Part shown: positions 35,463 to 44,529 of the stretch, piece by piece
Numbering within the stretch: position 1 is the first letter of the stretch
Layout of the letters: each line of letters starts with the position of its first letter
Assembly: GCA_045125245.1 (NCBI GenBank)
Contig: JBGVNF010000063.1
Span: forward strand, 50,708-114,707
Direction of reading: 5' to 3'
Length of the DNA stretch: 64,000 bases
Origin: SVEL01 sp045125245
Lineage (GTDB): Bacteria; Bacillota; Clostridia; Lachnospirales; Lachnospiraceae
Translations under genes and position numbers: made by a program
Notes under the pieces: generated by a model
Database searches by the model: none
The model's input: only the letters and a program-made list of their open reading frames with translations
Told to the model about the DNA's origin: nothing

Positions 35463-36686
35463 ATGGAAGAAAAGAAAAAGAAAAAGGTGTTGTTTCTGTT
35501 TGGAGCTGGATGCGAAGGGAAAGGACAATTCGGATTGCCATCGGGAGCAGAGTTTGCAAAGGGAACAATATTAGCAAAAGGTGCAAAAGAGTTATATGAT
35601 AAAATAAATAAGTCAGGTGTTTATCAGATGGATAATAACAAATTCATTCATCATAGTGCCAGTAGTATTCTGTATCAAACGATAATAGAGAACGACAAAG
35701 ATGGTAAATTGAAGGATGTGTTAGGAAGGGAACTGATAGAACAATACTTGAATTACAAAAAAAGGAATATAGTTGACAGTACTATAAGCAATAAATTCAA
35801 GGAATTATATAAAACCAAAATATATGATGTCGTGATTGATAAAGAAGAGTCTGAATTTACAGAAGAAGTTAAGTTGTTTTTAGAAAGGGCGAATTTTTTC
35901 TCTTTTGCAGATTCGTTGTTTAATTATGTTAGAAAACCTGAGTTATATCCAAAAGAAACTGCAAAGGTTATGAAGCTATATTATGCTGCTTATAATTGCA
36001 TTATGGAGAAAATGGATTTTCGGATAGAAGAATTGACTGCTGCCAATGCACGAGCGGAATTGACTATAATACTTAACAATATAAGTAATAAAAAGTATTT
36101 TATTACTAAATTAGAGCAATATAATAAGGTGAAAAAAGAAGATTTGTATTATGATATAATTAGTAAGTTTAAATCAAATTTTGATATAAATGTTATTACA
36201 ACGAATTATACTCCGTTTGCTCAAAATATGATAGGATTGAAGGACGATGAGATAGCGTATGTTCATGGAAAACTAGATTGGTTTGAAAATATAAAAACAA
36301 AAGAAGTTAAAATATTAAGTGAACATCTGGATGACAGTATTATTTTTCCGTTTATCTTTGTGCAAAGCGGTGTAAAACCTATAATATCACCAGTTCAGCT
36401 AAGAGAGTATGTAAAAGCAATGAAGTTTTTGGAAGAGGCAGACTTGGTAATTATATTAGGCTATGGAATTAATAGTGATGATGAACACATATTGAATATG
36501 CTACGAGAAAGAGATAAAACAAGAGGTAATATTATTTATTTAAAATACGTAGAAGAAAAAACTAAGTATGAAACTGAGAGCGTTTTGAATCAAGCGAATG
36601 ATAATATAAAAGAATTATTTGGAGATGTAAATAGTATTAAGGTTTATAAATCAAGTGAGTTGATAGCAATATGTAATGAAGTATAA
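35463..36686 (+). CDS. SIR2-like protein embedded in type I RM operon
   Basis: 407 residues. SIR2-type NAD-binding features: FLFGAGCEGKGQFGLPSG at residues 11-28 (the GAG loop), ITTNYTPF with catalytic-type Asn248, YVHGKLDW with His268, and a late VIILGYGINSDDEHI segment typical of SIR2-like defence proteins. In other defence systems such domains deplete NAD+ on infection; whether this one does is inference. It begins 3 nt after hsdM and ends just before hsdS, so it is made with the M and S subunits. No added DNA-binding or sensor domain is recognised; the middle 200 residues are helical and unassigned. Confidence 0.76.
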   Translation: MEEKKKKKVLFLFGAGCEGKGQFGLPSGAEFAKGTILAKGAKELYDKINKSGVYQMDNNKFIHHSASSILYQTIIENDKDGKLKDVLGRELIEQYLNYKKRNIVDSTISNKFKELYKTKIYDVVIDKEESEFTEEVKLFLERANFFSFADSLFNYVRKPELYPKETAKVMKLYYAAYNCIMEKMDFRIEELTAANARAELTIILNNISNKKYFITKLEQYNKVKKEDLYYDIISKFKSNFDINVITTNYTPFAQNMIGLKDDEIAYVHGKLDWFENIKTKEVKILSEHLDDSIIFPFIFVQSGVKPIISPVQLREYVKAMKFLEEADLVIILGYGINSDDEHILNMLRERDKTRGNIIYLKYVEEKTKYETESVLNQANDNIKELFGDVNSIKVYKSSELIAICNEV

Positions 36687-36726
36687 TAGAAAGGAAAAAC
36701 AAATTCGGATTTGTAGGGATGAAGAT

Positions 36727-38028
36727 ATGAGTGATACTGCAAAAGAATTAATGACTCAGATAGCGTTAGCAAAGAAAGAAGCAGTTTTAAAGGGCATTAT
36801 CCGAGAAGAAAAAAGTATGCCTCCTATTGAAAATAAAGAGATTCCATATAGTTTGCCGGATGGGTGGCAATGGATTAGACTAGGAGATTATGCATTAAAA
36901 GTTACAGACTATGTTGCTAGTGGAAGTTTTGCTTCATTAAAAGAAAATGTATTAATTACAAATGAACCTAATTATGCCATCATGGTTAAGACAGCAGACT
37001 TCTCTAATGGATTTACAAAGAACTTGACGTATACAGACGAACATGGATATGAGTTTTTGAGTAATTCAAACTTATTCGGTGGAGAATTGATATTAAGTAA
37101 TATTGGTTCAATCGGCAAGGTTTTTATAGTTCCATATTTGGAACAACCAATGACTTTAGCTTCTAATACGGTGATGGTTAAGGTTACAGATGATAGTTTG
37201 ATAAAGTATTTGTATTATTATTTCTTGTCTCCATTAGGACAAAGAACACTTTTTTCGATTTCATCTGGGACATCTATGATGAAATTTAATAAAACACAAT
37301 TAAAGAATATATTGGTACCTGTTGCTCCATTGGAGGTACAGCAGGAAATAGTAAAACAGATCGAAAGTGTTTCGAAAGTAATTGAATTAAGAAAAAAAGA
37401 ATTGAAAAATTTAGACAAACTCATCAAAGCCCGATTTGTCGAGCTGTTTGTTGGTAAAGATTATCCACTTGTAGCTCTTGATGATTTATCTTTGGGAAAG
37501 GGAGAGTATGGAGCACAGTCGGCTTCAATAGAATATAACCCAAGTCGTCCACGCTATGTCAGAATTACGGATATACAGGATGATGGAACATTAAATGATG
37601 ATGTGGTATCGTCTGCAAACATTGAAGATGATGAACAATATAAGTTGAGCTATGGAGATTTTATGTTTGCACGTATGGGAGCTACAGTAGGTAAGACTTA
37701 TGCCTATAAATCAGGAAATCAAATTTTTGCAGGATATTTAATTCGATATAGACTGAATCTTAAAAAGATTATACCTGAATACTTGTATGCTTATACAAAA
37801 TTGGAAGAATATAAGAATTGGGTATTGCTTAATCAAAGTGGAGCTGCACAACCAGGAATAAATGCAAAAAAATATGGTTCCTTATTGATTCCAGTAGCAC
37901 CCTTGGAAGAACAGAGAGCGTTTGAAGATTTTGTAACACAAGTCGACAAATCAAAATTTGCTGTGCAAAAAGCGTTGGATGAGGCACAATTGTTGTTTGA
38001 AAGTTTGATGCAGAAATATTTTGGATAA
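36727..38028 (+). CDS. hsdS: Type I restriction specificity subunit HsdS
   Basis: 433 residues from the ATG at 36727 (AGGGATG upstream); the ATG at 36676 lies in the SIR2 gene without a ribosome-binding site. Two target-recognition domains are each followed by a conserved helix: LVPVAPLEVQQEIVKQIE and LIPVAPLEEQRAF. The N-terminal segment IPYSLPDGWQWIRLGD is typical. It directs HsdM and HsdR to the bipartite recognition sequence. Only one full hsdS is seen, although a recombinase gene lies nearby. Confidence 0.94.
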   Translation: MSDTAKELMTQIALAKKEAVLKGIIREEKSMPPIENKEIPYSLPDGWQWIRLGDYALKVTDYVASGSFASLKENVLITNEPNYAIMVKTADFSNGFTKNLTYTDEHGYEFLSNSNLFGGELILSNIGSIGKVFIVPYLEQPMTLASNTVMVKVTDDSLIKYLYYYFLSPLGQRTLFSISSGTSMMKFNKTQLKNILVPVAPLEVQQEIVKQIESVSKVIELRKKELKNLDKLIKARFVELFVGKDYPLVALDDLSLGKGEYGAQSASIEYNPSRPRYVRITDIQDDGTLNDDVVSSANIEDDEQYKLSYGDFMFARMGATVGKTYAYKSGNQIFAGYLIRYRLNLKKIIPEYLYAYTKLEEYKNWVLLNQSGAAQPGINAKKYGSLLIPVAPLEEQRAFEDFVTQVDKSKFAVQKALDEAQLLFESLMQKYFG

Positions 38029-38052
38029 ATTAATATTAAAATGAGGAATTAT

Positions 38053-39072
38053 ATGAAAAATGAAATTACAAAGCAAATAGAAATGGTACTTTATAGAACA
38101 GAAGATGATTCGGTAACTGTTTCCGCATTTGTAAAAGAGGAGTCGATTTGGCTTACACAGAAAGCTATGGCACAACTGTTTGGAGTACAAACACCAGCTA
38201 TTAGCAAGCATCTAAAAAATATTTTCGAACAAGGTGAGTTGAATGAAGAAGTGGTTGTTTCCAAAATGGAAATAACCACTTCACATGGAGCGATACAGGG
38301 AAAAACACAGACAACATTAACGAATTACTATAATTTAGATGCAATCATTTCAGTGGGATATAGAGTGAATTCTATACAAGCTACACAGTTTCGTATTTGG
38401 GCAACAAATGTATTAAAAGAATATATGATTAAGGGTTTTGCTATGGATGATGAACGGTTAAAGCTAGCAAAAACAACCTTTGGAAAAGATTATTTCCGAG
38501 AGTTGCTTGAAAGAGTTCGTTCTATTCGTGCGAGTGAGCGTAGAATATGGCAACAAATTACAGATATTTTTGCTGAATGCAGTATTGATTATAATAAAGA
38601 TACAGAAGTAGCATGCAGATTTTATGCAACAGTACAGAATAAATTTCATTATGCAATAACAGGAAAGACGGCAGCAGAAATTGTCTATGAGTTAGCAGAT
38701 CATACAAAAGAAAATATGGGGTTAACTACATGGAAAAATGCACCTGATGGTCGCATTTTGAAATCTGATACATCAATAGCTAAAAACTATTTAAATGAGA
38801 AGGAAATCAAGCAACTAGAGCGAGCGGTAACAGGATATTTTGATTATATTGAGGATTTAATTGAACGAGAAAATGTATTTACTATGCAGGAATTTGAAAG
38901 TAGTGTTAATGCATTTTTGGAATTCAGAAAATATGATATATTGAAAGATAATGGAAGAATTTCGCATAAGCAGGCTAAAGAAAAAGCGTACAATGAGTAT
39001 GAAATTTTTAATAAAACTCAGCCTATTATATCTGATTTTGATCGTATAGTTAAGAAAATGGTTGAAAAATAA
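38053..39072 (+). CDS. RhuM family protein
   Basis: 339 residues from the ATG at 38053, which has GAGGA 5 nt upstream; the ATG at 38041 overlaps that site. It belongs to the RhuM family often found inside type I restriction loci. Recognisable segments are WLTQKAMAQLFGVQTPAISK (a helix-turn-helix-like start), NYYNLDAIISVGYRVNS and QATQFRIWATNVLKEY. Its molecular role is unknown; the name derives from a Salmonella pathogenicity-island gene. It lies 24 nt after hsdS and is probably cotranscribed. Confidence 0.88.
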   Translation: MKNEITKQIEMVLYRTEDDSVTVSAFVKEESIWLTQKAMAQLFGVQTPAISKHLKNIFEQGELNEEVVVSKMEITTSHGAIQGKTQTTLTNYYNLDAIISVGYRVNSIQATQFRIWATNVLKEYMIKGFAMDDERLKLAKTTFGKDYFRELLERVRSIRASERRIWQQITDIFAECSIDYNKDTEVACRFYATVQNKFHYAITGKTAAEIVYELADHTKENMGLTTWKNAPDGRILKSDTSIAKNYLNEKEIKQLERAVTGYFDYIEDLIERENVFTMQEFESSVNAFLEFRKYDILKDNGRISHKQAKEKAYNEYEIFNKTQPIISDFDRIVKKMVEK

Positions 39073-39159
39073 ATATTATATCGAATTCAAAAAAAGTTGG
39101 ATAATTAACTGGCGATAGTTGGAGGAGGATGTTGGTACAAATGAAAGGAGAGTGCCAAC

Positions 39160-40129
39160 ATGGAAGAGAAAGTAGTAAAAATTATTAATGAAATGGCGGA
39201 ATATCTTAATGTTTCGCAGATGAAGAAGTTACAGGAAGTATTATTAAAGACATTTTCAGAGCAAGAATCAGAAAAAAATGAAATTAGTAATCAAGAATAT
39301 TTGCTATTATTTTTGGATGCGAAGCGAATTGAGGGATGTTCTGAACGAACAATTCAATATTATAGGACAACCATAGAAAAGTTGTTGTTTAATATCACTA
39401 CACCGATTCGAAAAATCACTACTGAAGAAATAAGACATTATCTTGTTGAATATCAGCAAATTAATAATTGTAGTAAAGTCACGGTAGATAATGTTAGACG
39501 TAATATTTCTAGTTTCTTTTCGTGGTTAGAAGAAGAGGATTATTTGCTAAAGAGTCCTATGCGAAGAATTCATAAAATTAAAACGAAGCAGCAGGTTAAG
39601 GAAACCATTTCGGATGAAGCTATTGAGCAATTGCGTGATAATTGCAATTGCCAAAGAGATTTGGCGATTATTGATTTATTGTATTCAACCGGAATTCGAG
39701 TCGGGGGAGTTGGTAAATCTAAATATTTCAGATATAGACTTTGAGTCGAGAGAATGTGTTGTGTTTGGTAAGGGTGATAAAGAAAGAAGGGTATATTTTG
39801 ACGCTAAGGCAAAAATTCATCTACAAGCATATTTGAATAGTAGAAAAGACGATAATCCAGCATTGTTTGTTACGCTAGATGCTCCTTTTGATAGACTAAA
39901 GATAAGTGGTGTTGAAATACGAATTCGACGTTTGGGTAGAGTACTAGGTTTAGATAAGATTCATCCGCATAAATTTAGGAGGGCGATGTCTACCAGAACT
40001 ATTGATAAGGGAATGCCAATTGAGCAGGTGCAGAAATTATTAGGACATTCACAGATTGATACAACGATGCAATATGCAATTGTTAATCAAACTAATGTAA
40101 AAACTTCACATCGAAGGTATATAGCATAA
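39160..40129 (+). pseudogene. Tyrosine recombinase interrupted by a frameshift
   Basis: An XerC/D-type tyrosine recombinase split by one extra G in a five-G run (39703-39707). Removing one G restores GIRVGELVNLNISDIDFE and one 322-residue product. The SAM-like N-terminal domain and the catalytic residues are otherwise intact: Arg in TGIRVGEL, HPHKFRR, LLGHSQ and Tyr in TMQYAIV. Recombinases of this kind next to hsdS often invert specificity cassettes. Alternatives are a sequencing error or a phase-variable G tract. The ribosome-binding site is AAAGGAGAG. Confidence 0.88.
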
Positions 40130-40130
40130 T

Positions 40131-40424
40131 ACAACTTCAATTGAGAAATATTTTGAAAAGTATGGTTTGAATGATGCTAATGAAATTAAGAAAAGAACAC
40201 ATGGTTTTATTTGTAAGTACAAGGACACAAATGAGAAGGATTATGTGTGTTTTTTGAGACATATACGAAATGCTATTGCACATAATCATCTTTATTATAT
40301 TAAAGCAGGCAATCGAAAATTCATTATGTTTGATGATTTTTATGATAATACTAAAAAACAAAATGCAAGAATTCTTTTATCGCAAACAGATTTGCAACGC
40401 TTAAAAAATGAAATTATGAAATAA
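40131..40424 (+). pseudogene. Truncated HEPN-like protein remnant
   Basis: An open frame of about 98 codons starts right after the recombinase stop. It has no ATG near its beginning; the only plausible start is TTG at 40167 (85 residues). It contains FLRHIRNAIAHNHLYY with the R-x4-H arrangement of HEPN ribonuclease-like domains. It looks like the C-terminal part of a longer abortive-infection type protein that lost its 5' end. Expression is doubtful. Confidence 0.55.
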
Positions 40425-40485
40425 AGTGAATTATGTTTATAAATTTATTTAGCAAAAGAATGCATTAAAAACAGGAGGTTTTAAA

Positions 40486-43400
40486 ATGAATTTTAAATAC
40501 TTGGAAGCCTTTCCAAATTTTAATAAACTATATGAATACTGTGTTGAAGCAGATGAATTTGTTATATCTAAACCTAATATTAGTGCGACTTCCGCACGTA
40601 AAGCGATGGAATACATAGTTAAGTTTATATATATTGCAGAAGTTCCATATGCAAATAATAACCTTACTGTTTTTGAAATGATTAGCGATCCGTTGTTTAA
40701 AGATTATATTAATGACAGTTCTGTGATGAGTACAATGCATTATATTCGTAAGATGGGTAATGTTGCCGCACATGATGGTAATCTTAACACAGAGGAAGGA
40801 TTAAAAGTTCTAGAGCAACTTCATTTTCTTGTTGGTGAATTTTGCATTCTCTTAGGCATGGTACAGGATTATCCGGAGTTTAAAAAGCCAGGTATTGTAC
40901 AACATACAAAGGAAGCAGAAAAGAAGGTAGCAGAGAAGGAAAAGGTAGCTCCTGCGCCAGAACTCATTGCACAATATGCTCCACGTATGAGAAACATAAA
41001 GTTTAATACAGATTTTAAACGTGATGAAGAAGAAAATAAAAAAATGTTCCTTCATGCATCTCTTAGGGAAGCAGGATGGCCTATTGTGAATCAACCTGAT
41101 CAGGCTATGCCTTGTAGTGTTGGTTTCAATATGCTTTTAGATGACGGTACACAGGTAGATTATATTATCTATGGTAGAGATAATAGACCCCTTGCACTTA
41201 TAGAATACACTACTACAAGTCAGAATCTAATCGAAGGTCGTAAGGAAGGTATAAAGAAAGCAGAAAAGCTTTCGCAGAAGATTGGCTATAAGCCAGTGGT
41301 TTATTATACAAATGGTTATAGTATATTTGTTATTGATCAGTTAGGCTATAAGCCACGACGAGTTTTTGATTTTCATTCAATTGAAGAATTAGAATTGATT
41401 AAACTAAGAGGAACTATTTGGAAAGATATTTCTGATCCAGATATAGATGAGTCAATAACTAACAGAGATTATCAAAAAGAGGCTATTAAAGCTGCATGTA
41501 ATGCTTTTGCATCCAAACGTAGACATAGTTTGCTTGTAATGGCTACAGGAACTGGCAAGACAAGAGTTTCTATTTCTTTAGTAGATGTACTCATGAAAAA
41601 TAATTGGATTAAAAATGTTCTTTTCCTAGCAGACCGTACTTCACTTGTACGTCAGGCACATAAGAATTTTAATAAACTCTTGCCAAGTGTAACGACTTCT
41701 ATCTATACAGGAGGAAGTTTGAATAGAGATGGCAATGCTAGAATTATTTTTTCTACATATCAGACAATGATAAATTTAATTAATGACAATACTAGAGAAT
41801 TTGGCATTGGTAGATTTGATCTTATAATCATTGATGAGGCGCATAGATCTATTTTTAAAAAATATAAAGCATTATTTCATTATTTTGATTCTCTTATGCT
41901 AGGACTTACTGCAACCCCGCGTAATGAGGATAATAGAAGTACATATGAAATGTTTGATTTGCAGAATGGACACCCAGATTTTGCATATGAATTAGAAGAA
42001 GCTATAGACGATGGATTTCTTGTAGGTTTTTCTGTTCTTGATAAAACTACTGATGTTATGAGAAGAGGAATTCATTATGATGAATTAACTGATGATGAAA
42101 AAGAAAAATTTGAAGATACATATGTGACTGAAAACGGTGACAATACTGATTTTAGAGGTACGGTTATAACTGCCAATAGAGTTAAAGGAAAATATATTGT
42201 TAATTTAGGAACAATAGATGTAATGCTTAATGACCTTATGAAGAATGGTCTTAAAGTAGAAGGTGGAGATAAACTTGGAAAGACTATTATTTTTGCAGCT
42301 AGTCATTTCGAAGCTGAAAAAATAGTTGAAAGATTTCAAAAAGTATATGGCTATTTAGGATTGGATTTTTGTAAGTTGATTGATAGTCATGTTGCAGATA
42401 GTTTATCTCTTATAGATGCATTTGAAGACAGAGAATCGCTGCCACAGGTAGCAGTTTCCGTAGATATGATGGATACAGGCATAGATGTTCCCGATGTGCT
42501 TAACCTTGTATTTTTTAAAAATGTAAGTTCTAAGATAAAGTTTTTACAGATGATAGGTAGAGGGACGAGGCTTTGTCCGAATATATATGGACCAAGTCTT
42601 GATAAGAAAGGATTTTTGATTTTTGATTACTATGATAATTTCAATTATTTCCGTACACGCAATACTTGGACTACATCAGAAGGATGTTCTTCAGATATGC
42701 CATATATATCAACTTCACAAACAGTTTTAATAAATGAAAGAAGGCTTGGAATTCTTCGTAATCTTATTGAAAGTGATTCCCTATCTCCATTTGATGAGGA
42801 CTATAAAAATAGATTGAAGTCATATTTTATAGGAATGACGAGAAATCTTTGCAATGATGATATAGAAGTACAGCATAATATGGCATATGTTAGCAAATAT
42901 AGAACAGCTGAGCAATGGAATGGTTTTACAAATGCTAAAAAAGAGGAAATAGTAGAACATATTTTACCATTATTTCCTTCGGAACATGTGCCTGTGAAAG
43001 TGAAGAATTTTGACCTTTTGATTTATGTAATTGAAGATGAAGTTCCGAGAAGAATAGTCGATAATAAAAATATACGTTCTATACGTCATGGATTTTGGAA
43101 TGTCGGTAAAAAGATAGATGAGATGCTGGAAGAACTTACTAAATTAAAGACTATACCAGCGATTCTTCAAAATGAAAAGCTAATTAAGCAGATGAGAAAT
43201 GCGGATTATATTTTCGAAGGCTTTTCGTTAGAAAGATGTGAATCTGTTCGATTACAATTGAGAGAATTGATGCAATATATTCCAGACGATATTAGATATC
43301 ATGTGATAGATGTTAAAGACTTTGTTATCGATGGTGGGGAAGAAGGAGAGATTTCTAAGGAAAAATCATATGTTGAAAAAGTTCAGGAATACATACAAAA

Positions 43401-43803
43401 TGGAAATCCTATGCTTGCAAAGATTAGAAATCTCGACGAAATAACAGAAGATGAAAAGAATGAATTAGAGTTAATGTTTAAGCAGAAACTTGGTTCAGAG
43501 GCTGATTATGTATCGTGGTCGGGTAATAAAGCTTTGCTACCATTCCTTCGTGTACAAGTTGGTATTGATGATAATGCAATTCAAACTAAATTTGGTTATT
43601 TCTTAAATGATCAGATGATGAATGAACAACAATTGTTATATATGAAACAGATTATTAGCTATGCAAGAGAGAATGGTGATATTACATTTATGGATTTGCA
43701 GAAAGTAAGTCCATTCTGTGATGTGGATATTATGGAATTATTCGGTGAACAGATTGTTTATATTAAGGCATTAATTAATGGATTACATAAAACAGTAATG
43801 TAA
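40486..43803 (+). CDS. hsdR: Type I restriction translocase HsdR, nuclease motif altered
   Basis: 1105 residues. Domains: an N-terminal DUF4145-like helical region (1-110), an endonuclease-like domain (about 165-285), a superfamily 2 motor with MATGTGKT, DEAH, GLTATPR and QMIGRGTR, and a C-terminal HsdS/M interaction region. The nuclease core reads VDYIIY (Asp225) then LALIEYTT (Glu240-Tyr-Thr242), where active HsdR proteins have E-A-K. The catalytic lysine is thus replaced by Thr, so cleavage may be impaired. The ribosome-binding site is CAGGAGG. Motor motifs look functional. Confidence 0.93.
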   Translation: MNFKYLEAFPNFNKLYEYCVEADEFVISKPNISATSARKAMEYIVKFIYIAEVPYANNNLTVFEMISDPLFKDYINDSSVMSTMHYIRKMGNVAAHDGNLNTEEGLKVLEQLHFLVGEFCILLGMVQDYPEFKKPGIVQHTKEAEKKVAEKEKVAPAPELIAQYAPRMRNIKFNTDFKRDEEENKKMFLHASLREAGWPIVNQPDQAMPCSVGFNMLLDDGTQVDYIIYGRDNRPLALIEYTTTSQNLIEGRKEGIKKAEKLSQKIGYKPVVYYTNGYSIFVIDQLGYKPRRVFDFHSIEELELIKLRGTIWKDISDPDIDESITNRDYQKEAIKAACNAFASKRRHSLLVMATGTGKTRVSISLVDVLMKNNWIKNVLFLADRTSLVRQAHKNFNKLLPSVTTSIYTGGSLNRDGNARIIFSTYQTMINLINDNTREFGIGRFDLIIIDEAHRSIFKKYKALFHYFDSLMLGLTATPRNEDNRSTYEMFDLQNGHPDFAYELEEAIDDGFLVGFSVLDKTTDVMRRGIHYDELTDDEKEKFEDTYVTENGDNTDFRGTVITANRVKGKYIVNLGTIDVMLNDLMKNGLKVEGGDKLGKTIIFAASHFEAEKIVERFQKVYGYLGLDFCKLIDSHVADSLSLIDAFEDRESLPQVAVSVDMMDTGIDVPDVLNLVFFKNVSSKIKFLQMIGRGTRLCPNIYGPSLDKKGFLIFDYYDNFNYFRTRNTWTTSEGCSSDMPYISTSQTVLINERRLGILRNLIESDSLSPFDEDYKNRLKSYFIGMTRNLCNDDIEVQHNMAYVSKYRTAEQWNGFTNAKKEEIVEHILPLFPSEHVPVKVKNFDLLIYVIEDEVPRRIVDNKNIRSIRHGFWNVGKKIDEMLEELTKLKTIPAILQNEKLIKQMRNADYIFEGFSLERCESVRLQLRELMQYIPDDIRYHVIDVKDFVIDGGEEGEISKEKSYVEKVQEYIQNGNPMLAKIRNLDEITEDEKNELELMFKQKLGSEADYVSWSGNKALLPFLRVQVGIDDNAIQTKFGYFLNDQMMNEQQLLYMKQIISYARENGDITFMDLQKVSPFCDVDIMELFGEQIVYIKALINGLHKTVM

Positions 43804-43848
43804 TTAACAAGGTTGATACTTTGTATAAAGAGAAAGGTGTAATATAAA

Positions 43849-44529
43849 ATGGATATATTAACAATATTACAGGAGTCTACGGATGATTTATTGCCAGAAG
43901 ATTTGGTTTTTTTTGAGACAGAGCTTGCAACGGGAGAAACATATGATGCGGAGTATCAAGCAATATGTAGAAATAAAATAAATCAAATTAGGAAATGGAT
44001 GTCAGGAGATATAAATTCGCTAGATAATGAAGATGGCGATAACTGTTGTAAAGATAAAAAGAGTAATAAAGATAATAAGAGACTTATAATGGGAATTGCA
44101 GATATGATTCCAGAAGGTGCAGGACCTGTTATACCGCAATATACGCCAGCTCAACGTGTGCATAGTGATGTTGATTCTATACGTGCAAGAAGTGATTATA
44201 AAAGTACATTTAAAAAATATATTAAAGAATCAAGCATTGTTAATGCAGAATTTTTGGATAAAAATTTTTCGATTTTTAATAATTGGGAGATGAATGCAAT
44301 CGTGTCGATTAAACAGTTAGGTGAAGAATTTCTTGAGAAATACTTTGGGGCTCTTGAACACGACAAGATTGCAAGATATCAGTTGTTTTCTGAGAGCTTT
44401 TTTATGAAACATTTTACACAGTTAGATACAAATATTGTATTGGAAAAGGGAAAAAATGAATGGCGCAAAAAGGAGAACAGAACGAAGCAATTAGATGTAT
44501 TCCTTCGTCTGAAAGGAGTAAAGATATAG
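43849..44529 (+). CDS. Unknown protein with C-terminal helical repeats
   Basis: 226 residues, no recognised enzyme domain. The first about 90 residues are acidic with a low-complexity Asp/Asn/Lys stretch; a Pro-rich turn (VIPQYTPAQ) follows. The C-terminal half has two or three copies of a roughly 20-residue helical unit (QLGEEFLEKYFGALEHDKIA, then LFSESFFMKHFTQLDTNIV), a pattern seen in other repeat proteins that probably mediate protein contacts. It starts 45 nt after hsdR (AAAGGTG upstream) and its stop abuts the MoxR start, so it is the first gene of the module that follows. Confidence 0.72.
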   Translation: MDILTILQESTDDLLPEDLVFFETELATGETYDAEYQAICRNKINQIRKWMSGDINSLDNEDGDNCCKDKKSNKDNKRLIMGIADMIPEGAGPVIPQYTPAQRVHSDVDSIRARSDYKSTFKKYIKESSIVNAEFLDKNFSIFNNWEMNAIVSIKQLGEEFLEKYFGALEHDKIARYQLFSESFFMKHFTQLDTNIVLEKGKNEWRKKENRTKQLDVFLRLKGVKI

